From: CAVXZE01 sp964615365
Lineage (GTDB): Bacteria; Myxococcota_A; UBA9160; UBA6930
Direction of reading: 5' to 3'
Length of the DNA: 64,000 nucleotides
NCBI GenBank assembly: GCA_964615365.1
Contig: CAZTOU010000016.1
Coordinates: 1 to 64,000, forward strand
Shown here one piece after another: positions 54,273 to 61,516 of the stretch (within the stretch, counting starts at the first letter, position 1; each line of letters opens with the position of its first letter). The notes under the pieces are model-generated. The model searched no databases. It saw only the letters and a program-made list of their open reading frames with translations, and was not told the origin of the DNA. Made by a program: the position numbers and the translations under genes.

Positions 54273-55037
54273 TCAGGCCCCGACACTCGCCGCGGGACCG
54301 GTCGCAGCGGCCGCCACGGTTCGCGCCTCGGCCTCCTCGAGAGTCCGGAAGAACCCGTTGCCGAGCACGGCAAAGCGGTCCGCCCAGCCGAACCACGAGG
54401 AGAATTCGTAGCCGCTGGTCACGATGCTCATCCGTCCCTCCGTCACGTCCTCCCGCTCGGACAGGTCACGAAGAAACAGGAGCCACCAGTGCCGCTCCTC
54501 GGGCCCGAGTCCGACGAGCGGCGCGTCGAGGAAGAGTAGCTCGACCGGCTCCGTGAGCGCGCGCGCAAGGGCCACCCGCCGCTGCGTGACCGTGGTGAGC
54601 CGGGCAGGGGCGGCATCGGCCCAGGCCTCGAGGCCGACCAGCGCCAACAGCTGGAGCGCCCGCTCCCGCGCCGCCTCGCGATCGCACTCGCGGTGGTACT
54701 GAAGGGGCAGCACCAGATTCTCGACGACGCTCATGTGGGTGAAAAGCCGCCCGCCCCCGTCGAAAACCATGCCGACCCGGCGGCTCAGCGCGAGCCGATC
54801 GGACGCGGTGGCGCCCCAGTAGTCGCGCCCGAAGGCGCGCAGTGTGCCGGCGACGGGAGCGTTCAGGCCGGCACCGGTGCAGAGCAGCGACGTCTTCCCG
54901 CTACCAGGCCCGCCACACACCGCCCACCGTTCGCCGGGGCGCACGACCCAGTCGACCCCATGGACGATGGCAGTCTGCGGCTCCTCCTCGCAGGGCACCT
55001 CGACCCTGGCCAGCTCGATGTTCGGTGACTCACTCAC
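54273..55037 (-). CDS. mlaF: MlaF-like ABC ATPase with degenerate motifs
   Basis: This 254-residue ATPase pairs with MlaE. The Walker A is intact (GGPGSGKTS, K48). Two other motifs are altered: the signature reads LTTVTQRRVALARAL instead of LSGGQ-type, and the Walker B (ELLFLDAPLVGL) has Ala where the catalytic Glu should be. ATP hydrolysis may be weak or lost. GTG 55037 overlaps the mlaE stop. Confidence 0.85.
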   Translation of the reverse strand: MSESPNIELARVEVPCEEEPQTAIVHGVDWVVRPGERWAVCGGPGSGKTSLLCTGAGLNAPVAGTLRAFGRDYWGATASDRLALSRRVGMVFDGGGRLFTHMSVVENLVLPLQYHRECDREAARERALQLLALVGLEAWADAAPARLTTVTQRRVALARALTEPVELLFLDAPLVGLGPEERHWWLLFLRDLSEREDVTEGRMSIVTSGYEFSSWFGWADRFAVLGNGFFRTLEEAEARTVAAAATGPAASVGA

Positions 55038-55876
55038 ACGAAGACGTATCCCACCAGGAAGAAGGCGTCGAGAATGACGCAGGCCGTGAGGCTCTGGACG
55101 ACGGCACGCGCCGTCACCTCCGCGACGTCGTCGAGGTCGAGGGACCGCGCGAGTCCCTGATAGCAGTTTACCACCGCGATGGCGGTGCCGAAGGTGAGCG
55201 TCTTCAGGCCGAGCAGCGCGAAATCCTGCCACAGGAGCGCGTCCCCGATCTGGCTCAGGTAGGTTCCCGGCTTGAGTGGAACCCCCTGCAGGAAGACGAA
55301 GAGGTAGCCGCTCACGAGCGCCGTCAGGATCAGGTAGACGGTGAGGCAGAAGACGGCCACCGCCAGGCCGATCATTCGGGGCATCACGAGATAGTGGATC
55401 GGATCGATTCCGAGCGACTCGAGCGCGCGGATCTCCCCGAGCGCCCGCAGCGTGCCGAGCTCGACGACGCTGGCCGTCCCGGCGCGTGCCAGCACGAGGA
55501 TCGCGGTGATGAGTGGGCCGAGCTCTCGAACGACGACCGTGACCATGATCGTGCCCACGTACTGCTGCGCGCCGAGCCGCGTGAGAAGCGCGGTCGTCTG
55601 GGCGATGACGAGCAGGCCCAGCGCCGTGCCGAGGAGGGTAACCATCGGGACGAGGCGAACGCCCGCATTGCGAATCTGCGCCCGGATCAGCGGTCGCATG
55701 ACCCGGCGCGGCGCATCCCGCCGGGTGAGCATGACGCTCAGCGAGATCAGGGCGAAAGCGCTGAGCGCGCGGCTCAGCCGAACGAAGTCCGCGACGCGCC
55801 GTCCCATGCGCTCCAGAAGGGAATCCGGGAGCTGTTCGAGCTGAGCGATCGTCACGGGTTTCGATGATACCCGCAC
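55034..55876 (-). CDS. mlaE: MlaE-like ABC permease
   Basis: This is the membrane subunit of the MCE transporter, 280 residues with about five helices. The typical MlaE segments are RELGPLITAILVLARAGTA and the coupling region EIRALESLGIDPIHYLVMPR. It starts at GTG 55876; a later GTG at about 55855 is possible. It is the first gene of the six-gene operon. Confidence 0.92.
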   Translation of the reverse strand: MRVSSKPVTIAQLEQLPDSLLERMGRRVADFVRLSRALSAFALISLSVMLTRRDAPRRVMRPLIRAQIRNAGVRLVPMVTLLGTALGLLVIAQTTALLTRLGAQQYVGTIMVTVVVRELGPLITAILVLARAGTASVVELGTLRALGEIRALESLGIDPIHYLVMPRMIGLAVAVFCLTVYLILTALVSGYLFVFLQGVPLKPGTYLSQIGDALLWQDFALLGLKTLTFGTAIAVVNCYQGLARSLDLDDVAEVTARAVVQSLTACVILDAFFLVGYVFV

Positions 55877-55901
55877 GAAGAGGGATCAGCATCAGAGTGG
55901 G

Positions 55902-56141
55902 ATGGCGACTGCGGGTAGTGACGTAAGTCCCCGGGATCACGAAGGTTGGCGCATCGTCTGCGTTCATCCCGACGCTCTTCCGGTGCGCGAAGGAGGTTGT
56001 CCGGATGGCCGGGTGCCGACGTTTCTTCCTGCTCTCGCGGTTGCCATCGTGCTGCTGTTGCTGGTGTTCACCAACTTCGACGGCGGCGTGACCTACTTCT
56101 TCCTGTACAACGATTTGTATCGTTGGCCTTTCCTATCATGA
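55902..56141 (+). CDS. Possible small membrane protein
   Basis: This 79-residue ORF has one strong hydrophobic stretch (LPALAVAIVLLLLVFTNF) near its end and no recognised family. There is no strong ribosome site. It lies alone between mlaE and the DsbA-like gene, in 370 bases that otherwise hold only a short hairpin (56187-56199). It could be real or chance. Confidence 0.35.
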   Translation: MATAGSDVSPRDHEGWRIVCVHPDALPVREGGCPDGRVPTFLPALAVAIVLLLLVFTNFDGGVTYFFLYNDLYRWPFLS

Positions 56142-56247
56142 CGAAGTACGGTGCTGTGACCGGAGGATACTCGCCAGCTCCGGGCTGAGGCTTTGCCTCG
56201 AAAAGAGCTTCTTGGTCGTAGCGGTTCGATAATGAGGTGACAATCAC

Positions 56248-56979
56248 ATGAGCAATGCCACTGCGACCATCATCGGTGCCCTCATCCTGGGTCTCGCCAT
56301 CGCGGCGGGCGGCTACCTGGTCTCTAGCTCGCTCGACAGGACCAGCGCGCGGTTGGGCGATATTCATTCCGCAATGACCGAGATGGCCGAGAATGCGAAG
56401 GCCTCGGCGAGGGCCCCCGCCCCCACGCCGGCTCGCCGGCGTGGCCCCGACCCCAACCGCAAGTACGACGTCACGGTCGGGCGAGCACCGGTCCGCGGTC
56501 CCGAGAACGCCAAGGTCACGATCGTCGAGTTCTCGGACTTCCAGTGTCCCTTCTGCGCCAAGGTCGGCCCGACCTTGAAGCGGATCGAGGAGGAGTACGG
56601 CGACCAGGTCCGCATCGCCTTCAAGCATCTCCCGCTGAACTTCCACCCGCATGCGGTCCCCGCCTCCAAGGCGGCGTTGGCGGCGGCCAAGCAGGGCAAG
56701 TTCTGGGAGATGCACGACCTGATCTTTGCGAACCAGAAAGCCCTGGGGCCCGACCGGTACCTGGCCTGGGCCGGCGAGCTGAACCTGGACGTCGACCAGT
56801 TCGAGAAGGACATGACATCGGAAGACGTCGAGAGGTGGATCGACTCGGACAAGCGCGAGGCGGCCAGGCTCGGCGTCACTGGCACCCCCGGCTTCTTCGT
56901 GAACGGCTACTTCCTCTCCGGGGCCAAGCCCTTCGAGGCTTTCAAGGCCGCGATCGACAAGCAGCTGGGCGCCGGCTAG
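56248..56979 (+). CDS. DsbA-like thiol oxidoreductase, membrane-anchored
   Basis: This is a thioredoxin-fold disulfide enzyme. The N-terminal helix (IIGALILGLAIAAGGYLV) anchors it in the inner membrane. The active site is C100-P-F-C103 in the segment EFSDFQCPFCAKVGP. The cis-proline loop (VTGTPGFFVNG) is present. This fits DsbA/DSBA-like thioredoxin_4 proteins. GAGGTGA lies seven bases upstream of the ATG. It may oxidise the cysteine-rich surface proteins encoded nearby. Confidence 0.9.
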   Translation: MSNATATIIGALILGLAIAAGGYLVSSSLDRTSARLGDIHSAMTEMAENAKASARAPAPTPARRRGPDPNRKYDVTVGRAPVRGPENAKVTIVEFSDFQCPFCAKVGPTLKRIEEEYGDQVRIAFKHLPLNFHPHAVPASKAALAAAKQGKFWEMHDLIFANQKALGPDRYLAWAGELNLDVDQFEKDMTSEDVERWIDSDKREAARLGVTGTPGFFVNGYFLSGAKPFEAFKAAIDKQLGAG

Positions 56980-56997
56980 CGAGCCGACCAAAGAGCA

Positions 56998-57261
56998 GCG
57001 CCAACTTCGGTAAGCCAATCGCAAGATCAGGGAACTGGTCCGTGCGCCGTACACTTCATACGATCACCGACGAGCCGAGCTGTGTGGCGATCTACAAGAA
57101 TCGCTTCGAGATCCGGAGTTCGAGGAGTTCATCTCCTCAAGGCGGCTGAGAGCGCGGATTCGGATGACCTCCGGGACCCTCATCGAGGAAGACCTCGATC
57201 TCGACGGTGCGAAGGAAGTGCGCGGCGAGTTCCTGCGTTCGCCGTGCGGTGAGCCGCCGAG
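56998..57261 (+). pseudogene. Small secreted protein gene, internal deletion (copy 2)
   Basis: This stretch copies 47619-48020 but lacks the signal peptide and the middle. It begins FGKPIARSGNW and goes through TDEPSCVAIYKNRFEIRSS, then jumps to EFISSRRLRARI and DLDLDGAKEVRGEF, in changed frames. The jump lies between short similar sequences (ATCCGGAGTT). No start codon precedes it. It and the following tail fill the 498 bases between dsbA-like and the oxidoreductase gene. Confidence 0.65.
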
Positions 57262-57266
57262 AGGCG

Positions 57267-57365
57267 GGCACGTTGGGCATGGGCTGCGGGCTGGGGTTCG
57301 AGCTCGGCGCGATCCTCCCGGTGCTGCTCTGGCTCCATCAGCGGCGGAGGCGTCTCGCCGTGTGA
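57267..57365 (+). other. Remnant of a Gly-Cys-Gly-Leu sorting tail
   Basis: One frame reads GMGCGLGFELGAILPVLLWL and then HQRRRRLAV before TGA. It matches the tail of the protein at 58471 (GCGLSSELLFVLPPLMWLW, then RRR). No start belongs to it, so it is the end of a lost gene joined to copy 2. Confidence 0.55.
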
Positions 57366-57412
57366 GCCGGAGACGGCCCTCGCCCCTGTCGCCAGAAGGG
57401 CTTGAGATCATC

Positions 57413-57442
57413 AAGCCGAGCGACGTGACGAATTCGATCACG
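57413..57442. repeat. 30-bp dyad repeat, copy 2
   Basis: This block matches 47428-47457 at 26 of 30 positions and keeps the dyad (GTGA, nine bases, TCAC). It ends 36 bases before the oxidoreductase ATG and could be a regulatory site for it, or debris of a repeated unit. Confidence 0.6.
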
Positions 57443-57477
57443 GGGAGTCGACCCCCGGCTTGGTTAGAATGCGGGCC

Positions 57478-58506
57478 ATGCAGAAGGGACTGATCCTGAC
57501 CACCGGCATGGCTCGAGGCGACGTGGATCTGGCGGTGCGCGCCGAGGCGGCGGGCTTCGATTCCGTCTTCACCATCGAGTTCTTCAATCGGCACGGCTAC
57601 GTACCCCTGGGCGCCATCGCACAGGCGACCCGGCGCATCCGCTTCGGGACGGGGATCGCCAATGCCTTTACCCGCAGCCCTCTCCTCCACGCCAGCGCGG
57701 CGATGGATCTCGACGAGCTCTCCGGGGGGCGGATGATTCTCGGGCTGGGAAGCGCCACGAGGCGCATGAACCAGAACTGGTTCGGCGTCCCCTTCTCGGA
57801 GCCGGCCGCCCGCATGCGGGAGCTGGTCACGCTGCTTCGCCAGGCAATCGCCGCGCAGAGCGGCCTCGGCTTTCGCTTCGAGGGCCGCTTCTGGAACTTG
57901 AGCGTCCCGATCTACTCGCGGCCCGGTGCCGCGCGAACCGAAATTCCGATCTGGGTCGCCGCCGTCAACCGGGGCATGATCGCCGCGGCGGGCGCCGTCG
58001 CCGACGCCCTGGTCGGCCACCCGATCGCGACCCGGCGCTGGCATCGCGAGGTCACCCTCCCCGGCCTGCGAAGCGCGGAGGAGAAAGCGGGCCGGGAATC
58101 CGGCGCCTGCAAGCTCGCGCCCTACGTTCTGACCTCCATCTCCGACGATCGCGATCAGGCCGTGCGCGACGCGAAGGGGCAGATCGGCTTCTACCTCACC
58201 ACCGAGCTCTACCACTCGATACTCGACCTCCACGGGTTGCGCGAGGTCGGCCAGGCCTGCCGAGCGGCGCTTAGAAGCTTCGACCTCGCCGCCATGGCCG
58301 ACGCCATCCCGGACCCGCTCGTCGAGGAGATCGCCATCGCCTGCACCCCGGACGAAGCGCGCGACCGCCTCGCCCAATGGAACGATCTCACCGAGGAGCC
58401 CCTCTTCTACGCTCCCACCGTCGGGGTCGAGCCGGAACGGGTGGCCGCGAACCTCGACGCGATCCTGGATCTATTCGGCAGCCGCTCGGACGCGCCTTCG
58501 CCATAG
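57478..58506 (+). CDS. Luciferase-like (F420-type) oxidoreductase
   Basis: This 342-residue LLM-fold oxidoreductase differs from the one at 35894. It has the barrel segments FGTGIANAFTRSPLLHA and DELSGGRMILGLG, typical of F420-dependent enzymes such as those acting on methylene-tetrahydromethanopterin-like or secondary-alcohol substrates. ATG 57478 is used; the frame also has earlier starts at 57460 and 57469. Its last 36 bases overlap the end of the sorting-tail gene on the opposite strand. Confidence 0.85.
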   Translation: MQKGLILTTGMARGDVDLAVRAEAAGFDSVFTIEFFNRHGYVPLGAIAQATRRIRFGTGIANAFTRSPLLHASAAMDLDELSGGRMILGLGSATRRMNQNWFGVPFSEPAARMRELVTLLRQAIAAQSGLGFRFEGRFWNLSVPIYSRPGAARTEIPIWVAAVNRGMIAAAGAVADALVGHPIATRRWHREVTLPGLRSAEEKAGRESGACKLAPYVLTSISDDRDQAVRDAKGQIGFYLTTELYHSILDLHGLREVGQACRAALRSFDLAAMADAIPDPLVEEIAIACTPDEARDRLAQWNDLTEEPLFYAPTVGVEPERVAANLDAILDLFGSRSDAPSP

Positions 58507-59244
58507 CCACATCAGCGGCGGCAGGACGAACAGCAGCTCGGAGCTCAGGCCGCAGCCGTAGAAAGCCCCCTCCTGGTTCTTCCAGGGCTGTCCGACGCAC
58601 TGCGGGTCCGGGTTCGCCACGCCGTCTCCGTCGGGATCGCTGACGTTGGCGGGGCAACCTCCGGGCTCGCCCGTGCAGATTCCCCAGATCGACTGTCCGC
58701 CGTCGAAGTCGATCAGCCCCGGATCCGGATCCGATCCCGGATCGTTGTTGATCCCGTCCTGGCACTCGGGCGCCTCGAGGGGCGCAAGGTGGTCGCCGCA
58801 TCCGGGATCGTCCGGGTAGTCGACCCAGCCGTCGGAGTCGTTGTCGAGGCGGTCGTCGCACGGGTACGCCGGGTACTCCGGCCCGAACTGGAGGATTTGC
58901 AGGCCGGCGGATCCCCGGGCGACGTAGGCGAGCTCCCCGACCACCTCGACACCCCTGCCCCAGTCCGCGGGGATGAACCCGATCTCGACCGGAGCTGCGG
59001 GGTTCGAGAGGTCGATGATCCGAACGCCACTGGGGTTTGTGTGGACGACGTAGGCGAGCCCGCCGGCGATCTCGACGTCCAAGACGAAGCCCGGCGTGTC
59101 GAGGGCTCCGACGTTGATCAGCGCTGCGGCGCGCTCACCTGCGACGAGCCAGAAGACGATCGCCAGGGCAACGAGGAGGATTCCCGCGGTCTGAACCCTG
59201 TTCACCAGGAGTGTGTCAAGGTGTCGCGAACCGAGCGGAGTCAT
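58471..59244 (-). CDS. Surface protein with Cys/Asp-rich repeats and C-terminal sorting tail
   Basis: This 257-residue exported protein has an N-terminal signal segment (TAGILLVALAIVFWLVA), LVIVD-like strands (VVHTNPSGVRIIDLSNP), two Cys/Asp-rich blocks (CDDRLDNDSDGWVDYPDDPG and CQDGINNDPGSDPDPG) that look calcium-binding, and a tail (residues 230-257) GCGLSSELLFVLPPLMWLW then RRR. Tails of this order (short motif, hydrophobic helix, basic end) are sorting signals. C231 is just before the helix. The ATG has GGAGG seven bases upstream. Confidence 0.8.
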   Translation of the reverse strand: MTPLGSRHLDTLLVNRVQTAGILLVALAIVFWLVAGERAAALINVGALDTPGFVLDVEIAGGLAYVVHTNPSGVRIIDLSNPAAPVEIGFIPADWGRGVEVVGELAYVARGSAGLQILQFGPEYPAYPCDDRLDNDSDGWVDYPDDPGCGDHLAPLEAPECQDGINNDPGSDPDPGLIDFDGGQSIWGICTGEPGGCPANVSDPDGDGVANPDPQCVGQPWKNQEGAFYGCGLSSELLFVLPPLMWLWRRRVRAAAE

Positions 59245-59276
59245 AGTGGCACCTCCGGGGAGTCACTTCGCCATCC

Positions 59277-59305
59277 ATCCTACGCGCGCTGTGAAATCGG
59301 GTCAA
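59277..59305 (-). promoter_or_regulatory. Promoter of the sorting-tail protein gene
   Basis: TTGACC (59305-59300) is followed after 17 bases by TAGGAT (59282-59277) on the minus strand. Transcription would start near 59270, giving a leader of about 26 bases. The rest of the 236-base gap to pyrE shows nothing clear. Confidence 0.5.
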
Positions 59306-59480
59306 TCAATCCTTACTGAGTGAGTACCCATAGCGGTTGCGATGGTGAACCGACCCCCTGAGAAGCCAAGAGGTGTGGCAGCATCTCAAACATGCAACAC
59401 AGATCTCAGTAGCTGCTCCCTAGGCAGAGTCAGGGGACCGCGTTCCACCCCGGAGTAACTGACGCGAGCGCTCCTCGGCG

Positions 59481-60029
59481 TTAGAGGGGCAGATCGGCCC
59501 GGGTGAAGATCGCCTCCAGCTCGAGCCCGCGCTCGGCGAAGGCCTCCCGCGCCCCCTCGCCGCGATCGACCAGACACAGCACCCGCGCCACCTTGCCGCC
59601 CGCCGCCTCCACCGCGTCGACCGCGTCGAGCGTGGAGCCGCCGGTGGTGGTGGTGTCCTCGACCAGCGCGACGCTCTGGCCGGCCTCGAAGCCCCCCTCG
59701 ATCTGTCGGCCGAGACCGTGCTTCTTCGCCTCCTTGCGGACGAAGAAACCGAGGAGCGTCGTGTCCGGATCCCGCTCGGCGGCGGCGAGCAGGATCGCCG
59801 AGACGAAGGGGACCGCGCCGACGGCCATGCCGCCGACCGCATCCACGGGCGGCCCTCCGAGGAGCTTGTCGAGGGCGAGCTGCCCCGCCAGTTGCGCGCC
59901 GCGCGGGCGCATCAGCGTCTGGCGGAGGTCGAGATAGAAGTCACTCTCCCTGCCACTCCGGAGCGTCACGCGGCGCTTCTCGAAGGAGACCTCCAGGATC
60001 AGTTTCAGCAGCTCGTCCCTCGCGCTCAT
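59481..60029 (-). CDS. pyrE: Orotate phosphoribosyltransferase
   Basis: This enzyme makes orotidine monophosphate from orotate and PRPP. The PRPP-binding motif is VALVEDTTTTGGSTLDAV. The N-terminal Lys/Arg loop (KRRVTLRSGRES) is present. The ATG at 60029 lies 19 bases after the acyl-CoA dehydrogenase stop, so the two are probably co-transcribed. Length (182) is slightly short but normal. Confidence 0.93.
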   Translation of the reverse strand: MSARDELLKLILEVSFEKRRVTLRSGRESDFYLDLRQTLMRPRGAQLAGQLALDKLLGGPPVDAVGGMAVGAVPFVSAILLAAAERDPDTTLLGFFVRKEAKKHGLGRQIEGGFEAGQSVALVEDTTTTGGSTLDAVDAVEAAGGKVARVLCLVDRGEGAREAFAERGLELEAIFTRADLPL

Positions 60030-60048
60030 CTCGCTCCCCTCCGGTCCC

Positions 60049-61224
60049 TCATTGCTTGCGGATCCCCAGCATGAACTCCGCGATGATCTTGTTGTGCAGC
60101 TCGCTGGTGCCCTCTCCGAACTCCAGCGCCTTGGCCTCCAGCAGCAGGCGCCCGACCTCGTACTCCTCGGAGAGACCATAGCCACCGTGGATCTGGATCG
60201 CGTCGAGGGCGTTCTGCACGGCGGCCTGGCTGGCCATCAGCTTCGCCATCGACGCCTCCATCGAGGCACGGGGCACGCCGCCATCCTTCATCCGCCCGAG
60301 CTGGTAGACCAGAGAGCGGGCGGCCTGGGTGCGGCAGGCCATGTCGGCGATCTTCTTCTGAATCATCTGGAACTCGGCGATCTTCTGTCCGAAGGCCTCC
60401 CGGTCCAGCGAGTAGGGCACGGCCAGGTCGATGCAGCGCTGGGCCTGACCGACGCAGCGCGCCGCCACCGAGAAGCGGCCGGTGTCGAGAGCGGACCCCA
60501 GCACGGGGAACCCCTTGCCGGGCTCGCCGAGCAGGGCCTCGTCGGGAACGAATGCGTCCTCGAAGTGGACCTCTGCCAGGTTGTCGCGCCGGAGGGTGCG
60601 CATCGGAAAGTCGCCGATGCGAATCCCGTCGCCGTGCGGGTCCACGAGAAAGGCGGTGACGCCCCGGTGCTTGCTCTCGCGATCGACGGTCGCCACCACC
60701 AGGAAGAGCCCCGCGTGGGCGGCGTGGGAGATGAAGACCTTCGTCCCGTTGAGACGCCAGCCGCCACCCACCTTCACCGCGAGGGTGCGCATGTTGGCGA
60801 GGTCGGTTCCCCCGTCGGGCTCGGTCAGGCACGCCGAGGTGAGACAGCTTCCGTCGGCCATGGCCGGGAGCCAGCGCCGCTTCTGATCTTCGGAGCCGTA
60901 GCGGAGGATCGATCCGGCCAGGAGAGAGTTGGTGACGGAGACGACCGAGGCGACCACCCAGTCGACCCTCGCCAGCTCCTCGCAGATGATCCCGTAGCTC
61001 ATCACGTCGATGAAGGAGCCTCCGTACTCCTCGGGGATCATCGGCGCGATGTAGCCGAGCGGAACGAGCTTCTGGATCAGATCGAGCGGATAGCGGGCCT
61101 CCCGCTCGTACTGCTCGACGAAGGGCTGGATCTCCTTCTCGGCGAATCCGCGCACCGCGGCGCGGATCTGGCGCTGCTCGGGCGTCAGGTCGAAGTCCAT
61201 CATCCGGTCGAGAGGGGTCTCCAT
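60049..61224 (-). CDS. Acyl-CoA dehydrogenase
   Basis: This FAD enzyme oxidises an acyl-CoA to the enoyl-CoA. The three domains are all present. Signatures are ACLTEPDGGTD, KVFISHAAHA and IHGGYGLSEEYEVGR with EFGEGTSELHNKII. The catalytic base is probably in the third domain. It resembles the short- to medium-chain or branched-chain group; the exact substrate is unknown. ATG 61224 (METP) is used. Confidence 0.9.
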   Translation of the reverse strand: METPLDRMMDFDLTPEQRQIRAAVRGFAEKEIQPFVEQYEREARYPLDLIQKLVPLGYIAPMIPEEYGGSFIDVMSYGIICEELARVDWVVASVVSVTNSLLAGSILRYGSEDQKRRWLPAMADGSCLTSACLTEPDGGTDLANMRTLAVKVGGGWRLNGTKVFISHAAHAGLFLVVATVDRESKHRGVTAFLVDPHGDGIRIGDFPMRTLRRDNLAEVHFEDAFVPDEALLGEPGKGFPVLGSALDTGRFSVAARCVGQAQRCIDLAVPYSLDREAFGQKIAEFQMIQKKIADMACRTQAARSLVYQLGRMKDGGVPRASMEASMAKLMASQAAVQNALDAIQIHGGYGLSEEYEVGRLLLEAKALEFGEGTSELHNKIIAEFMLGIRKQ

Positions 61225-61318
61225 CGGCGCTCCCAGGCTGCAAATCCGGCCCAAGGGTAGACGCAACCGCCCCTCTCGCCTACTTTCCGCCGGCCCCAAG
61301 AACGCTCCGGAGGAGCCG

Positions 61319-61447
61319 ATGAGGAAGTCGACCAAGCTCCCCCACAGGAACCGCTCCAAGACCGCTCGCCATCGCGCCAGGCTGAAGGCGAAGCACCGCA
61401 GGACACGCCTGCGCCGAAGCCGCGGCGGGCGCAAGAGCTACCGCTGA
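61319..61447 (+). CDS. 42-residue basic protein
   Basis: An ATG with GGAGG five bases upstream opens a 42-residue ORF of Lys/Arg/His-rich sequence (MRKSTKLPHRNRSKTARHRA, and so on to SYR). Composition is like a small ribosomal or RNA-binding protein, and no family is recognised. It stands between two minus-strand genes and is transcribed in the opposite direction, so it has its own promoter, not identified here. Close relatives would settle whether it is conserved. Confidence 0.55.
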   Translation: MRKSTKLPHRNRSKTARHRARLKAKHRRTRLRRSRGGRKSYR

Positions 61448-61516
61448 ACTTCGCTCGGCAGGCCTCTTCGACTCCGCTCGCCCCCGGCTCGCTGCGCGCA
61501 CCTTCGGTGCTTGCGG

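Noticed and set aside
56248..56979. A selenoprotein (in-frame UGA for Sec) in the DsbA-like gene
   Set aside because: The active site is Cys-Pro-Phe-Cys with no in-frame TGA. No obvious selenoprotein was seen elsewhere in the window, even though selB is present.
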